From the NCBI GenBank assembly GCA_946479255.1, contig CAMLFK010000017.1, positions 1 to 36,592 of the forward strand: a stretch of DNA of 36,592 bases. The letters run 5' to 3'. Shown in pieces: positions 7,091 to 16,380 of the stretch; the first letter of the stretch is position 1; the number at the start of each line of letters is the position of its first letter. The translations under genes and the position numbers were made by a program. Under the pieces are notes generated by a model, which was given only the letters and a program-made list of their open reading frames with translations, was not told where the DNA came from and did no database searches. The stretch comes from an uncultured Oxalobacteraceae bacterium. Its GTDB lineage: Bacteria; Pseudomonadota; Gammaproteobacteria; Burkholderiales; Burkholderiaceae.

Positions 7091-8494
7091 TTAATTGTCG
7101 TCCCTGAATTCGACGTAGGCGCGGTCGCGCACCTGGCGCAGCCAGTCTTCGGTGGCTTCTTCGAGCTTGCGCTCGCGCAGGGCCTGGCGTGCCAGGTTGC
7201 GCGCCTGCTCCTTGGTCTTGTCTTCGCTCTTGCGCTCGACCACTTCGATCAGGTGGTAGCCGTACGGTGTTTCGATGACGCCGCTGACTTCACCCGGATT
7301 GAGGTTGTTCATCACGGTCTCGAATTCCGGCACGGTGTCGCCGGGGTACAGCCAGCCTAAGTCGCCGCCTTTGTTGGCCGAACCGTCGTTGGAGAACAGG
7401 CGTGCCAGTTCTTCGAACTTGGCAGCCTTGTTGTCCAGGCGCTCCTTGAGCTCGGCCAGCTTCTTCTTGGCCTGGTCGGCGGTCATGGTCGGCGTGACCT
7501 TGAGCAGGATGTGGCGCGCGCGGGTCTGCTGGACGATGGTCTTCTGCTTGTTCTCGGCGGCGGTGCGGCGGTCGGACAGCTTGAGGATGTAAAAACCGGT
7601 CGAACTCTTGATGATAGGGGTGACCTGGCCCGGTTTCAGCTTGGCCAGCGCATCGGCGAACACCGGCGGGATGCCGGCGGCCGGACGCCAGCCGATCTCG
7701 CCGCCCTTAAGCGCATCGGTCGCATCCGAATAAGTCGCGGCCATCTTGGCGAAGTCGGCGCCGGTGCGCAGCTGGCGCATGACTTCGTCGGCACGCGCAC
7801 GGCGCGCGGCGATCTGCTCGGGCGAAGCGTTTTCGGGAATGCGCACGATGATCTGCGACAGGTTCAATTCGATCGCCTCGGCCGCTGCGGCCTGCTCGGC
7901 CACCAGGAAGGTGTCGACCTCGGCGTCGGTAATCTGGATCTTGGCGTCGACTTCATGCTCGCGCAGGCGCTGCATCATGATCTCGTTGCGGATCTCTTCG
8001 CGGAAGGCGGCGAAGGTGGTGCCCGACTTTTCGAGCTGGTTGCGCAGGTCCTGCACGCTCATCTTCTGCTGCTCGGCGATGCGGCCGATGGCGCGGTCGA
8101 GCATGGTGTCGTCGACCCGCACGCCCATTTCCTTGGCCAGCTGGGTCTGGGCGCGGTTGATGATCATGCGCTCGGTCACCTGGCGCTGGAGGTTGGCCGC
8201 GTCCGGCATGGGCGCGTTGGCCGCCTTCATCTGGGCTTCGTAAGTACGGACCGCCGCCTTGATTTCGTTGCGGGTAATGACTTCGTCATTGACCACCACC
8301 GCGATCGAATCGATCACGTTGGCGTTGGCCGCGGCGGGCGGCAGGAAGCCGCCGCTTGGCTTGGCGGCTGCCGGCTTGGCGGCGGCCGGTTTGGCGGCAG
8401 GGGCGGCCTGCTGGGCCGCGGCCTGGCCGGCCATCAGCACGGTCAGCAGGAGCGCCGCGCGTTTGAATTGGTGCACACTGGCTTTACGCATCAT
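7091..8494 (-). CDS. surA: Periplasmic chaperone / peptidyl-prolyl isomerase SurA
   Basis: SurA escorts unfolded outer-membrane proteins, including LptD encoded just upstream, through the periplasm to the Bam complex. A signal peptide ([17 protein letters not shown]) is followed by an Ala/Pro/Lys-rich linker, the SurA N-terminal chaperone domain ([18 protein letters not shown] onward) and two parvulin domains. The first contains [16 protein letters not shown] and the second RARHILLKV and [17 protein letters not shown] start at the ATG at 8494 (467 aa), since the in-frame extension to 8503 needs GTG; the ATG at 8491 is equally possible and no clear Shine-Dalgarno decides. It is followed by pdxA after 2 nt. 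Confidence 0.96.
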   Translation of the reverse strand: MMRKASVHQFKRAALLLTVLMAGQAAAQQAAPAAKPAAAKPAAAKPSGGFLPPAAANANVIDSIAVVVNDEVITRNEIKAAVRTYEAQMKAANAPMPDAANLQRQVTERMIINRAQTQLAKEMGVRVDDTMLDRAIGRIAEQQKMSVQDLRNQLEKSGTTFAAFREEIRNEIMMQRLREHEVDAKIQITDAEVDTFLVAEQAAAAEAIELNLSQIIVRIPENASPEQIAARRARADEVMRQLRTGADFAKMAATYSDATDALKGGEIGWRPAAGIPPVFADALAKLKPGQVTPIIKSSTGFYILKLSDRRTAAENKQKTIVQQTRARHILLKVTPTMTADQAKKKLAELKERLDNKAAKFEELARLFSNDGSANKGGDLGWLYPGDTVPEFETVMNNLNPGEVSGVIETPYGYHLIEVVERKSEDKTKEQARNLARQALRERKLEEATEDWLRQVRDRAYVEFRDDN

Positions 8495-8571
8495 CTGGAA
8501 CACACTCGTATCAGGTAAAACTGCGGTGAAAAAACGGCTATTGGAACATATCGAACATCGCCACGCCGACT

Positions 8572-10827
8572 TTAGCGGGTGGAAGAACTCTGGTTCACCC
8601 TGGCGTAGCCGGGAATGCTGCGGTAAAACGATTCAAGCGGACTGCCGAAGCCCAGCTTGGACAATCCATTGAGTTCAAGCTGGAAGAAGATCGGCGTCGA
8701 GGTATTTTGCGCGGTGGTCACGAAGCGCTGGGCTCCCATGCGGAACACCCAGCAGTCGGCCTTGTACTCCAGCCCGACCAGGCTTTCGAGGATCTTGTGG
8801 TCGCGAATCGAATAGCTGACCCGGCCCACGCCATACCAGCGCGCCGACAGCGGCCACTGGCTCGACACGTCGATATTCTTGAAGCTGTCGCGCAGGAAGC
8901 GGTATTCGGCGTTGACCACCTTCATCGGCGCCAGGTTCCACTGCATGCCGAAGTTGGAGGTTACCACGCTGCTGGCGTTGGCATTGTATTCGACGGCGCT
9001 GTCGAAGCTCCAGGTTTCCGAGACTCGGCCGGCGGCCGCCAGCAAAACGTCCGAACGGCTCTCGGCCTGCACCGCGTTGCCGATCAGCTGGACGCGGCGG
9101 TCGTTGAAGTGGAAGCGCTGGCCCAGCGCCAGGCGCAAGCGCTCGGCGCCACTGGCTTCGATAAAGCGCGACACCAGCGCGGTGGTGACCTGGTTGGCGT
9201 CCGAAATGCGGTCCGAACCGATGAAGCGGTTTTCGTTGAACAGCTGGGCGAAATTGAAGCTCGCCTCGGCGGTATCGAAATTCGGGATATAGCTCTGGTC
9301 CTTGTACGGCGTGTACACATAGAACAGGCGCGGCTCCAGGGTCTGGGTCATGGCGCGGCCCAGCAGCTTGGCAGGGCGCTCGAATACCAGGCCGCTGTCG
9401 ACCGAGAAGGTCGGCAGGTTGCGGGTAAACGAGCGCGCATTGGTGACCGTGCTGCTGCCGTCGGCGTTGGGCGTTACGCTGCGTTCGAGCTGGTAGGCGC
9501 TGGAATGCAGCTGCAGCTTGGGCGTGACGAATCCGCCCGGGCGCACGAAGGGATAGCTCACCTGCGGCACCAGCACGGCGCGGTTGCCGCTGGCCAGGTC
9601 CGGATGTGAAAAACGCGTGAGCTGCGAGTCCACCGACCAGTCGAAGCCGTTCACGTCGTAGCGGCCGGCGTGGAACAGCGCTTCCGGCAGGCGGTCGTAA
9701 GGACGCGCCACGCGCAGGGTCGGATCGTTCACCGCAGCCGGGTCCTGCAGGATCTGGTAGCCCTGGGCGCGCACGGCCAGCGACCAGTACTTGCCGTAGT
9801 AATCGGTGCGCAGCTCGCGCAGCAGCTGGCGCTCGGCGCTGTTGTTCACCGAACGCGAAAAATCGCTCGGATAGTTGTTGTCCGACGCGCCGCGCACGTT
9901 CCAGCCATAGGTCCAGCCGGGCGCCAGCACCTGCGAATGCAGCGTATTGACGTACCAGCGGTCGGTCTTGGTGATCTTGTCGTTGAGCAGAAGCTCAAGA
10001 TGGGTTTCGCCCTGGTAGGCGCCCAAGCCCGACTCGCCCAGGTAACGCCCGGTCGCCCCCATCTGCAGGCCGCGGTCGAGCATCAGGCGCGGATACACGG
10101 TCAGGTCGCGGTTGGGCGCGATGTTGAAATAGTAAGGCAGCATGACCTCGGCCCGGCCCTTGGAGCCGAAACCGACGGTCGGCGGCAGCCAGCCGGAGCG
10201 GCGCGCGCCGGACAGCGAAAACGACAGCGCCGGCGCGCCGATGATCGGCACGCCCTTGAAGTACACCACCGTATTGCCGGCCACGCCGACGTCGCGGCCC
10301 TGGTCAAGGCGCAAGGTGGACGAACGCAGGTACCAGTCCGGGTTGGGTCCTTCGCAGGTGCTGTAGGTGCCGTTGGTGATATAGGCTTCTTCCTCGCTCA
10401 GGAAGTCCATCCGGGTGGCCTTGCCCTGGGCGTTATTGAGCGCCATCCGGTATTCCGGACGCAGTACATAGCCCTTGCCGGTGGTGAGGTTCAGCTGCAG
10501 CTCGTCGCCCTTGTACTGGTCGTCGAAGCGCCACATCTTGACGTTGCCGGTGGCCGTGACCTCGTTTTCGACCTGTTGGAAGCAGACCGAGTCGGCCTTC
10601 ATGCGGGTTTCCGCGCGGATCAATTCAGCGTCGCCCAACAGCTTGAGTTCACGGTCCGGACGCCCGCTGATTTCCTCGGCGTAGGCGGTGACGGTGGCGT
10701 CTTTGGCGGGCACGCGCTTGGCCGGAGCGGGAGTCTGGGCGAGCACCGGCACCGCGGTGGCGGTAACGAGCGCGGACAGGGCATAGGCCCAGCGCTGGGA
10801 CGGGGGAGCGGCTGCGAACCAACTCAT
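8572..10827 (-). CDS. lptD: LPS-assembly outer-membrane protein LptD
   Basis: A 751-residue LptD, the beta-barrel that with LptE inserts lipopolysaccharide into the outer leaflet. An N-terminal signal segment ends near VPVLAQ (about residue 31). An OstA/jellyroll domain follows (ELKLLGDAELIRAET...) and then the long beta-barrel. Cysteines are seen at about 82, 158 (STCEGPNPDW) and 692 (YKADCWVF). At the last position the E. coli protein has two adjacent Cys; here there is only one, so the disulfide pattern must be simpler. It is the first gene of the lptD-surA-pdxA-rsmA operon, with a 77-nt gap before surA. It is divergent from amgK, sharing about 100 bp of upstream DNA. Confidence 0.96.
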   Translation of the reverse strand: MSWFAAAPPSQRWAYALSALVTATAVPVLAQTPAPAKRVPAKDATVTAYAEEISGRPDRELKLLGDAELIRAETRMKADSVCFQQVENEVTATGNVKMWRFDDQYKGDELQLNLTTGKGYVLRPEYRMALNNAQGKATRMDFLSEEEAYITNGTYSTCEGPNPDWYLRSSTLRLDQGRDVGVAGNTVVYFKGVPIIGAPALSFSLSGARRSGWLPPTVGFGSKGRAEVMLPYYFNIAPNRDLTVYPRLMLDRGLQMGATGRYLGESGLGAYQGETHLELLLNDKITKTDRWYVNTLHSQVLAPGWTYGWNVRGASDNNYPSDFSRSVNNSAERQLLRELRTDYYGKYWSLAVRAQGYQILQDPAAVNDPTLRVARPYDRLPEALFHAGRYDVNGFDWSVDSQLTRFSHPDLASGNRAVLVPQVSYPFVRPGGFVTPKLQLHSSAYQLERSVTPNADGSSTVTNARSFTRNLPTFSVDSGLVFERPAKLLGRAMTQTLEPRLFYVYTPYKDQSYIPNFDTAEASFNFAQLFNENRFIGSDRISDANQVTTALVSRFIEASGAERLRLALGQRFHFNDRRVQLIGNAVQAESRSDVLLAAAGRVSETWSFDSAVEYNANASSVVTSNFGMQWNLAPMKVVNAEYRFLRDSFKNIDVSSQWPLSARWYGVGRVSYSIRDHKILESLVGLEYKADCWVFRMGAQRFVTTAQNTSTPIFFQLELNGLSKLGFGSPLESFYRSIPGYARVNQSSSTR

Positions 10828-10925
10828 GAAAAGATGCGTTTCACCACGAGGACAGGCGATTTTTTAGGTTGAATCTCGTATTATATGGGAATCTCTACCT
10901 TCTACTGGATTCAACAGGCTGCTTC

Positions 10926-11996
10926 ATGTCTTCATTGTCAACACCCTCCCCCGCCGCACCGTCCTCGCCCATGGGGCCTGACGCCCGCCTGGCCCAGCTC
11001 AATGCATGGCTTGCCCCGCAGGGCCTGGTCGAAGTGGAAAGCCGCCGTCCGGCCTCCGCCGACGCCAGCTTTCGCCGCTACTTCCGTTACGACGTCGCCC
11101 CCGCGCTGCGCGAAAAACTGGGCGACACCCTGATCGCCATGGACGCCCCGCCCGAGCGCGAGAACGTTCCTGCCTTCGTGCACGTGCAAGGCCTGCTGCA
11201 AGACGCCGGCGTCACCGTGCCGGCCATCGTGGCGCGCGACGTGGACAATGGCTTCCTGCTGCTGTCGGACCTCGGCAACACCACCTACCTGCAGCGCCTG
11301 ACCTCCGACAACGCGCCCTTCATGTATTCGGACGCGGTCGACGCCCTGATCAAATTCCAGCTGCATAGCCAGCCCGAAGTCCTGCCCGAATACGACCGCG
11401 CCTTCATCATGCGCGAACTGAACCTGTTCCCCGAGTGGTACGTCAACCGCCACCTGGGCGTGACCATGACGATTGAGCAGCAAAAGCAGCTGGACGGCGT
11501 GTTCGAAGCCATCGCCAGCAACTGCCTGGCGCAGCAGCAGGTCTTCATGCACCGCGATTTCCATTCGCGTAACCTGATGTTCCTCGACCAGGGCAACCCT
11601 GGCGTGCTGGACTTCCAGGACGCGGTGTACGGCCCGGTCACCTACGACCTGGCCTCGCTGCTGCGCGACGCCTACATCCAGTGGGACGAAGAGATCGTGC
11701 TGGACTGGGTGGTGCGCTACTGGCAAAGCGCCAAGCAGGTCGGCCTGCCGGTCAATCCCGACATCGACGCCTTCTACCGCGACTTCGAATTCATGGCCTT
11801 GCAGCGCCACCTGAAAATCCTCGGCATCTTCTGCCGCCTGAACTACCGCGACGGCAAGAACGGCTACATGGGCGACCTGCCCACCGTGGCCGACTACGTG
11901 CGCAAAACCTGCAACCGCTACACCGTCCTCAAGCCGCTCCTGCGCCTGCTCGACGCCTTCGAAGAGAAGGCCCCGCAGGTCGGCTACACCTTCTGA
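10926..11996 (+). CDS. amgK: Anomeric N-acetylmuramate/N-acetylglucosamine kinase
   Basis: A 356-residue APH-fold kinase. AmgK phosphorylates the anomeric carbon of MurNAc (and GlcNAc) in the MurU recycling shortcut that returns cell-wall sugars to UDP-MurNAc. The kinase catalytic loop is HRDFHSRNLM (about 209-218, catalytic Asp 211), and the Mg2+-binding segment is VLDFQDAVYGPVTYDLASLLRD. The next gene is murU, the pathway partner, and divergent lptD is the same arrangement known in pseudomonads. Start at 10926 gives MSSLSTPSPAAP with AACAGG upstream; the in-frame extension to 10869 adds a stretch without family resemblance. AmgK-MurU activity makes peptidoglycan precursor supply less sensitive to fosfomycin in species where it was studied. 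Confidence 0.93.
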   Translation: MSSLSTPSPAAPSSPMGPDARLAQLNAWLAPQGLVEVESRRPASADASFRRYFRYDVAPALREKLGDTLIAMDAPPERENVPAFVHVQGLLQDAGVTVPAIVARDVDNGFLLLSDLGNTTYLQRLTSDNAPFMYSDAVDALIKFQLHSQPEVLPEYDRAFIMRELNLFPEWYVNRHLGVTMTIEQQKQLDGVFEAIASNCLAQQQVFMHRDFHSRNLMFLDQGNPGVLDFQDAVYGPVTYDLASLLRDAYIQWDEEIVLDWVVRYWQSAKQVGLPVNPDIDAFYRDFEFMALQRHLKILGIFCRLNYRDGKNGYMGDLPTVADYVRKTCNRYTVLKPLLRLLDAFEEKAPQVGYTF

Positions 11997-12018
11997 CCGC
12001 GGACCTGAAAGCGACAAC

Positions 12019-12732
12019 ATGAAAGCCATGATTCTTGCCGCAGGCCGCGGCGAGCGGATGCGACCGCTCACCGACACCTGCCCCAAGCCGCTGCTTAAAG
12101 TGCGCGGCCGCCCGCTGATCGTCTGGCACGTCCTGAACCTGGTACGCGCCGGGATTACCGAGATCGTCATCAACCACGCCCACCTGGGCGGCATGATCGA
12201 AGAGGCCCTCGGCGACGGCAGCAAATACGGCGCCAAGATCGCCTACTCGCGCGAGGAAACCGCGCTGGAGACGGCCGGCGGCATCGCCAACGCCCTGCAC
12301 CTGCTGGGCGACGAACCGTTTCTGGCGCTGTCGGGCGACATTTACTGCCCCTACTTCGACTTCGAACAGGTCAAGAGCGCGCTGGAAGACGAAGACCTGT
12401 GGGGCAAACCGCTGCCCAAGGAAGAGCGCGACATCTGCTGGCTGTACCTGACGCCCAACCCCTTCCACAACCTCAAGGGCGACTTCGCCCTGACCATGTA
12501 CTCGGTGGCCAACAGCGGCGACACGATGTGGAATTTCTCGAACATCGGCGTCTACCGCCCCGAGATGTTCGCCCACATCAAGCCCGGCACCCACGCGGGC
12601 CTGGGCAAGCTGATACGCGAGTACGCCGACCGCGGCATGGTGGGCGGCGAAATCTACGAAGGCGAATGGGTGAACGTGGGCACGGTCGACCAGCTCAATG
12701 AGCTCAATGCGCCGCTGGCGAAGAAGCCATGA
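12019..12732 (+). CDS. murU: N-acetylmuramate alpha-1-phosphate uridylyltransferase
   Basis: A 237-residue nucleotidyltransferase with the sugar-nucleotide motif MILAAGRGERMRPLTDTCPK near the N-terminus; the GRGERM loop and the Lys of PKPLL bind UTP. Family-typical later segments are ETAGGIANAL, LALSGDIYCPYFDF and WVNVGTVDQLNELNAPL. It makes UDP-MurNAc from the MurNAc-1-phosphate produced by AmgK. A glucose-1-phosphate-type nucleotidyltransferase would look similar, but position next to amgK and the size support MurU. It begins 22 nt after amgK and overlaps pepP by 4 nt (ATGA), so the three genes probably form an operon. Confidence 0.94.
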   Translation: MKAMILAAGRGERMRPLTDTCPKPLLKVRGRPLIVWHVLNLVRAGITEIVINHAHLGGMIEEALGDGSKYGAKIAYSREETALETAGGIANALHLLGDEPFLALSGDIYCPYFDFEQVKSALEDEDLWGKPLPKEERDICWLYLTPNPFHNLKGDFALTMYSVANSGDTMWNFSNIGVYRPEMFAHIKPGTHAGLGKLIREYADRGMVGGEIYEGEWVNVGTVDQLNELNAPLAKKP

Positions 12733-14078
12733 TGATGCCGGCATCGCTCGGCGCTTTTGCGGAACGGCGAGCACGCCTGTGCGCCGCCATGGCGCCCGGC
12801 GCGGTGGCGATCGTGCCGACCGCGCCTGAAGTGGCGCGCAACAGCGACGCCGACTACCCCTACCGCCACGACAGCTATTTCTACTACCTGACCGGCTTCA
12901 CTGAGCCTGACAGCGTGCTGGTGCTGGTCGCCGCCAAAGGCGACCGCGCCGCGCAAGCGATCCTGTTCTGCCGCCAGAAAAACCAGGAGCGCGAAATCTG
13001 GGACGGCTACCGCCATGGACCGGACGGCGCGCGTGACAACTTCGGCTTCGACACCGCCTTCCCGATCGAAGACCTGGACAATGAAATGGCGCGCCTCCTG
13101 GCCAACGCACCGGCCGTGTACTACGCGCTCGGCCACAGCGCCACGCTCGACTTGCAGATGAAGACCTGGCTGGGCGCCGTGCGGCGCCAGGGCAGGACCG
13201 GCGTCACCGCGCCCGCCACGGCGCACGACCTGTTCGTGCTGCTCGACGAAATGCGCCTGTTCAAGGACGACAGCGAACAGCAAACCATGCTGCGCGCGGC
13301 CATCATCTCGGGCCACGCGCATGCGCGCGCCATGCGCGCCTCCAAGCCGGGCATGTACGAGTACGAGATCGAAGCCGAACTGCTGCACGAGTTTCGCCGC
13401 AGCGGCGCCCAATTCCCGGCCTACACCCCGATCGTCGCCAGCGGCGCCAACGCCTGCGTCTTGCACTACAACGCCAACAATCGCCAGAGCGTGGACGGCG
13501 ACCTGATCCTGATCGACGCCGGCTGCGAGCTCGATAGCTATGCCGCCGACATCACCCGCACCTATCCGGTCAACGGGCGCTTCAGCGCGCCCCAAAGGGC
13601 CCTGTACGAACTGGTGCTCGCGTCCCAGCAAGCCGCGCTCGATGCCGCCCAGCCGGGCCGGCGCTACACCGGCATCCACGACGCCGCCGTCAAGGTACTG
13701 GCCCAGGGCATGCTCGACCTCGGCCTGCTCAAGCGCGACAAGTTCGCCAGCGTGGACGACGTCATCGCCGAACGCGCGCACCAGCAGTTCTACATGCACG
13801 GCACCGGCCACTGGCTGGGGCTGGACGTGCACGACGTGGGCGCATACCGCGACGTGAACCTGGAAGACAAACCTTCGCGAGCGCTCGCCCCGGGCATGGT
13901 TCTGACGGTCGAACCGGGCATCTACGTGCGGCCGGCCGAAGGCGTGCCCGAAGCATATTGGAATATCGGCATCCGCATCGAAGACGATGTATTAGTTACG
14001 CCCACCGGCCATTCGGTGCTGAGCGACGCCGCCCCCAAGCTGGTAGTCGATATCGAACACCTGATGCGGGCGGCCTGA
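12729..14078 (+). CDS. pepP: Xaa-Pro aminopeptidase
   Basis: A 449-residue aminopeptidase P (M24 'pita-bread' metallopeptidase) that removes an N-terminal residue preceding proline. The N-terminal domain contains SDADYPYRHDSYFYYLTGF, typical of PepP. The dinuclear Mn2+ ligands are visible in order: Asp in LIDAGCELDSYAADITRTYP (two Asp), His in GTGHWLGLDVHDVG, Glu in TVEPGIYV and Glu in RIEDDVLVT. The start overlaps the murU stop by 4 nt; the second Met is an alternative start. The following ubiH-type gene starts on the last base of the stop codon. The pepP-ubiH order is conserved in enterobacteria. Confidence 0.96.
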   Translation: MMMPASLGAFAERRARLCAAMAPGAVAIVPTAPEVARNSDADYPYRHDSYFYYLTGFTEPDSVLVLVAAKGDRAAQAILFCRQKNQEREIWDGYRHGPDGARDNFGFDTAFPIEDLDNEMARLLANAPAVYYALGHSATLDLQMKTWLGAVRRQGRTGVTAPATAHDLFVLLDEMRLFKDDSEQQTMLRAAIISGHAHARAMRASKPGMYEYEIEAELLHEFRRSGAQFPAYTPIVASGANACVLHYNANNRQSVDGDLILIDAGCELDSYAADITRTYPVNGRFSAPQRALYELVLASQQAALDAAQPGRRYTGIHDAAVKVLAQGMLDLGLLKRDKFASVDDVIAERAHQQFYMHGTGHWLGLDVHDVGAYRDVNLEDKPSRALAPGMVLTVEPGIYVRPAEGVPEAYWNIGIRIEDDVLVTPTGHSVLSDAAPKLVVDIEHLMRAA

Positions 14079-15214
14079 TGGAAGCTGCCCGCATTGCCAT
14101 CTGCGGCGCCGGACCGGTCGGCATGGCACTGGCCGCGATGCTGGCGCAACGTGGCGTCAAGGGGTCCGACATCGCCCTGATCGACGCCAAGGCGCTGGGC
14201 GTGGCCATCACCGACCCGCGCTCGCTGGCCCTGTCGTACGGCAGCCGTCAGCTGCTCGAAGCGCTCAATGCCTGGCCGATTCCCGCCACGCCGATCCACC
14301 AGATCCACGTCTCGCGGCGCGGCTACTTCGGGCGCAGCCTGATCGACCGCGTTGACGAAGGCGTGGAAGCGCTGGGCTACGTGACGCGCTACGGCGAACT
14401 GGTCGATGCGCTGTCGGTCCTGTGCGAGCGCAGCGGCGTGCGCACCTTGCGCCCGGCGCGCGTGGCCAACGCCGATGAGCAGCCTGGTCACGTCACGCTG
14501 CACCTGGACGACGGCAGGCAGCTAGCGGCCGACATCGTGGTGCAGGCCGAAGGCGGCGTGTTCGGCGAACAGGAAAGTAAAGCCCGCACCCGCGACTACC
14601 AGCAAAGCGCCGTCATCGCGCGGGTGTCCGCCAGCGCCCCGATCGCTCAGCGCGCATTCGAACGCTTCACCAGCGAAGGCCCGCTGGCCTTGCTGCCGCA
14701 GACCGGGGCCGACGGCCACCAGTACGCGCTGGTCTGGTGCGTTCACCCGGATACGGCGGCTAGCCTGCTCGCCCTCGGCGACCAGCAATTCCTGCAGCGC
14801 CTGGGCGAGGCCTTTGGCACCCGGCTGGGCCGCTTCACCGCCACCTCGGCGCGCGCGTCCTACCGGCTGGGGCTCAACGCCGAAGCGCGCGCCACGGCCC
14901 GTACGGTCGCCATCGGCAACGCCGCGCAAACCCTGCACCCGGTGGCAGGCCAGGGGCTCAACCTCGGCCTGCGCGACGCCGCCGTGCTGGCGCGCCTGTT
15001 GGCCAGGGATACCGCGCCGGGCGGCCTGGCATCGTTCAACGCCGCGCGCGCGGCTGACCGCGGCACCATCGTCGGCCTGACCGACGCCATGGCGCGGGTG
15101 TTTGCCACGCAGGGCCCGGTGCAAGCCATGCTGGGCATGTCGCTCGGCCTGATCGACACCATCAACCCGGCGCGTGCCTTGCTGGCCGAGCTGATGATGT
15201 TCGGACGCCGCTAA
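14078..15214 (+). CDS. ubiH: UbiH/UbiF/VisC-family FAD-dependent hydroxylase (ubiquinone biosynthesis)
   Basis: A 378-residue class A flavoprotein monooxygenase. The N-terminal FAD motif is GAGPVGMALA, and the family signature HPVAGQGLNLGLRDA lies near the C-terminus, preceded by GNAAQTLHP. Members hydroxylate the ubiquinone ring on the cytoplasmic side; position after pepP suggests UbiH (C6 hydroxylation), but UbiF/UbiI-type or broad specificity cannot be excluded from sequence alone. The start is fixed by TGATG: the ATG at 14078 shares its first base with the pepP stop. The longer in-frame start at 13958 would overlap pepP by 120 nt and is rejected. It ends in a short intergenic palindrome facing the curlin gene. 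Confidence 0.88.
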   Translation: MEAARIAICGAGPVGMALAAMLAQRGVKGSDIALIDAKALGVAITDPRSLALSYGSRQLLEALNAWPIPATPIHQIHVSRRGYFGRSLIDRVDEGVEALGYVTRYGELVDALSVLCERSGVRTLRPARVANADEQPGHVTLHLDDGRQLAADIVVQAEGGVFGEQESKARTRDYQQSAVIARVSASAPIAQRAFERFTSEGPLALLPQTGADGHQYALVWCVHPDTAASLLALGDQQFLQRLGEAFGTRLGRFTATSARASYRLGLNAEARATARTVAIGNAAQTLHPVAGQGLNLGLRDAAVLARLLARDTAPGGLASFNAARAADRGTIVGLTDAMARVFATQGPVQAMLGMSLGLIDTINPARALLAELMMFGRR

Positions 15215-15237
15215 GTACTCGTCGAGAACGTACTTAG
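15211..15237. repeat. 8-bp inverted repeat between convergent ubiH and curlin-like gene
   Basis: CTAAGTAC (15211-15218) and GTACTTAG (15230-15237) are perfect complements around an 11-nt loop. The first arm overlaps the ubiH stop codon. There is no T-tract, so a terminator role is only possible. Confidence 0.45.
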
Positions 15238-15246
15238 GCAGCTTGC

Positions 15247-16071
15247 TCAGTGCTGCACGATGGCGACGTTGTTCCCGCCACCGGACTGGTTCACCGTCGC
15301 CACGAAGCCATTGCCGGTTTGTGAAATGAACGCGAAATTGGCAGGTGCGAACAGAAAACTGCTTTGCTTGACCAGGGCCGTGTTGCAGTTGCCGGTTTGA
15401 ATGATCTCGCTGTTATTTCCCGACCCCGTCTGAAACGTCGACGCGGCATTGCCGATTCCGGTCTGCATGATGCGCGATCCAGACTGATCGGTCGCGACCT
15501 GGATAGCCCTTGCCCGGTTCAGGCTGCCTTCCTGGACGATCACGGCGCCGTTGAAGGCGGTGTTAATCTGGCTCACCACAGCGCGGTTCGCATGGCCGCG
15601 CTGGCGCACATCCGCCGTGAAATCACCGACATTGTCCTGGGTGATGACGGCGACGTTGTTGCTGCCCTGCTGTGCGACCAGGCCCTCAGCGCGGAAGGTA
15701 TCCCCTTGCATGATCGTGGCCGCGTTGGCGGTTCCGGTCTGCGTCACCTCGCCGCGCAGCATGTCGCCGCCGTCCTGCAGGACATTGGCAAGGTTGGCAT
15801 GGCCGGTCTGGACGATGCTGGCAAACACTTGGTTTCCGGCTGCAATGTTGATCTGCTGTATGCCGCCGGTACGGGCCACCGGGTCGCCCGCGCGGTTGTT
15901 CATGCCCACCTGCGTGATGCGCGCTTCGGTACTGGGACTGGCATTGGCCTGGCGAATGAAGGCGGCGTTGCCGGTGCCGGTTTGCGAGGTGGTCGCCGTC
16001 TGGGCAAACGCGTTGGTACAGGCGCAAGCCAAGAACAGGCTCAGGACGAGCGCTTTGATGTTGCGATTCAT
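15247..16071 (-). CDS. Orphan curlin-repeat protein (CsgA/CsgB-like), secreted
   Basis: A 274-residue protein with a signal peptide (MNRNIKALVLSLFLACACTN, then AFA|QTAT). About ten irregular repeats of 20-25 residues follow, each built around Q-x-G-x-x-N-x-A/V-x-I-x-Q, for example TQTGTANAATIMQ, AQQGSNNVAVITQ and NQSGGGNNVAIVQ. This Gln/Asn ladder is the curlin beta-strand-turn-strand pattern of amyloid fibre subunits. The protein is longer than E. coli CsgA (about 150 aa). No csgG, csgE, csgF or csgD is nearby, so export would rely on genes elsewhere. The start at 16071 is set by AGGAG seven nt upstream and the signal peptide; the extension to 16248 is unlikely. It could be a nucleator or minor subunit; function is inferred. 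Confidence 0.8.
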   Translation of the reverse strand: MNRNIKALVLSLFLACACTNAFAQTATTSQTGTGNAAFIRQANASPSTEARITQVGMNNRAGDPVARTGGIQQINIAAGNQVFASIVQTGHANLANVLQDGGDMLRGEVTQTGTANAATIMQGDTFRAEGLVAQQGSNNVAVITQDNVGDFTADVRQRGHANRAVVSQINTAFNGAVIVQEGSLNRARAIQVATDQSGSRIMQTGIGNAASTFQTGSGNNSEIIQTGNCNTALVKQSSFLFAPANFAFISQTGNGFVATVNQSGGGNNVAIVQH

Positions 16072-16253
16072 GGATGACTCCTGAAAGTCGGGCCGGGAAG
16101 AATAAAGGAGGACCACATCGATGCCGCGCCGCCGTGCCGGCGCCTGCTGTCGAGGTCGTTGAATCAAGTCTATCGACCGAGTTCCCGCCAAAGTTTGACG
16201 GCAGTCAGCGCCGCAGACAAAATTCCTTGCCTCCATTTCCAACGACAAAACCC

Positions 16254-16282
16254 GGGGTCAGTGCCCACATTGATATACGAGC
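16254..16282 (+). repeat. Left 29-bp terminal inverted repeat of the RAYT element
   Basis: It begins GGGGTCAGTGCCCACATTGA and ends TATACGAGC. The exact complement lies at 17611-17639. It sits 99 bp before the transposase start. Confidence 0.9.
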
Positions 16283-16380
16283 CCATCAATAGTTTGTGGC
16301 CTAAATCCCCGGCGCCGTATTCTCCGCGTCCGATTGATATAAACGATATGCCGGCGATGGCCACTTGTTATCGTAGGCAG

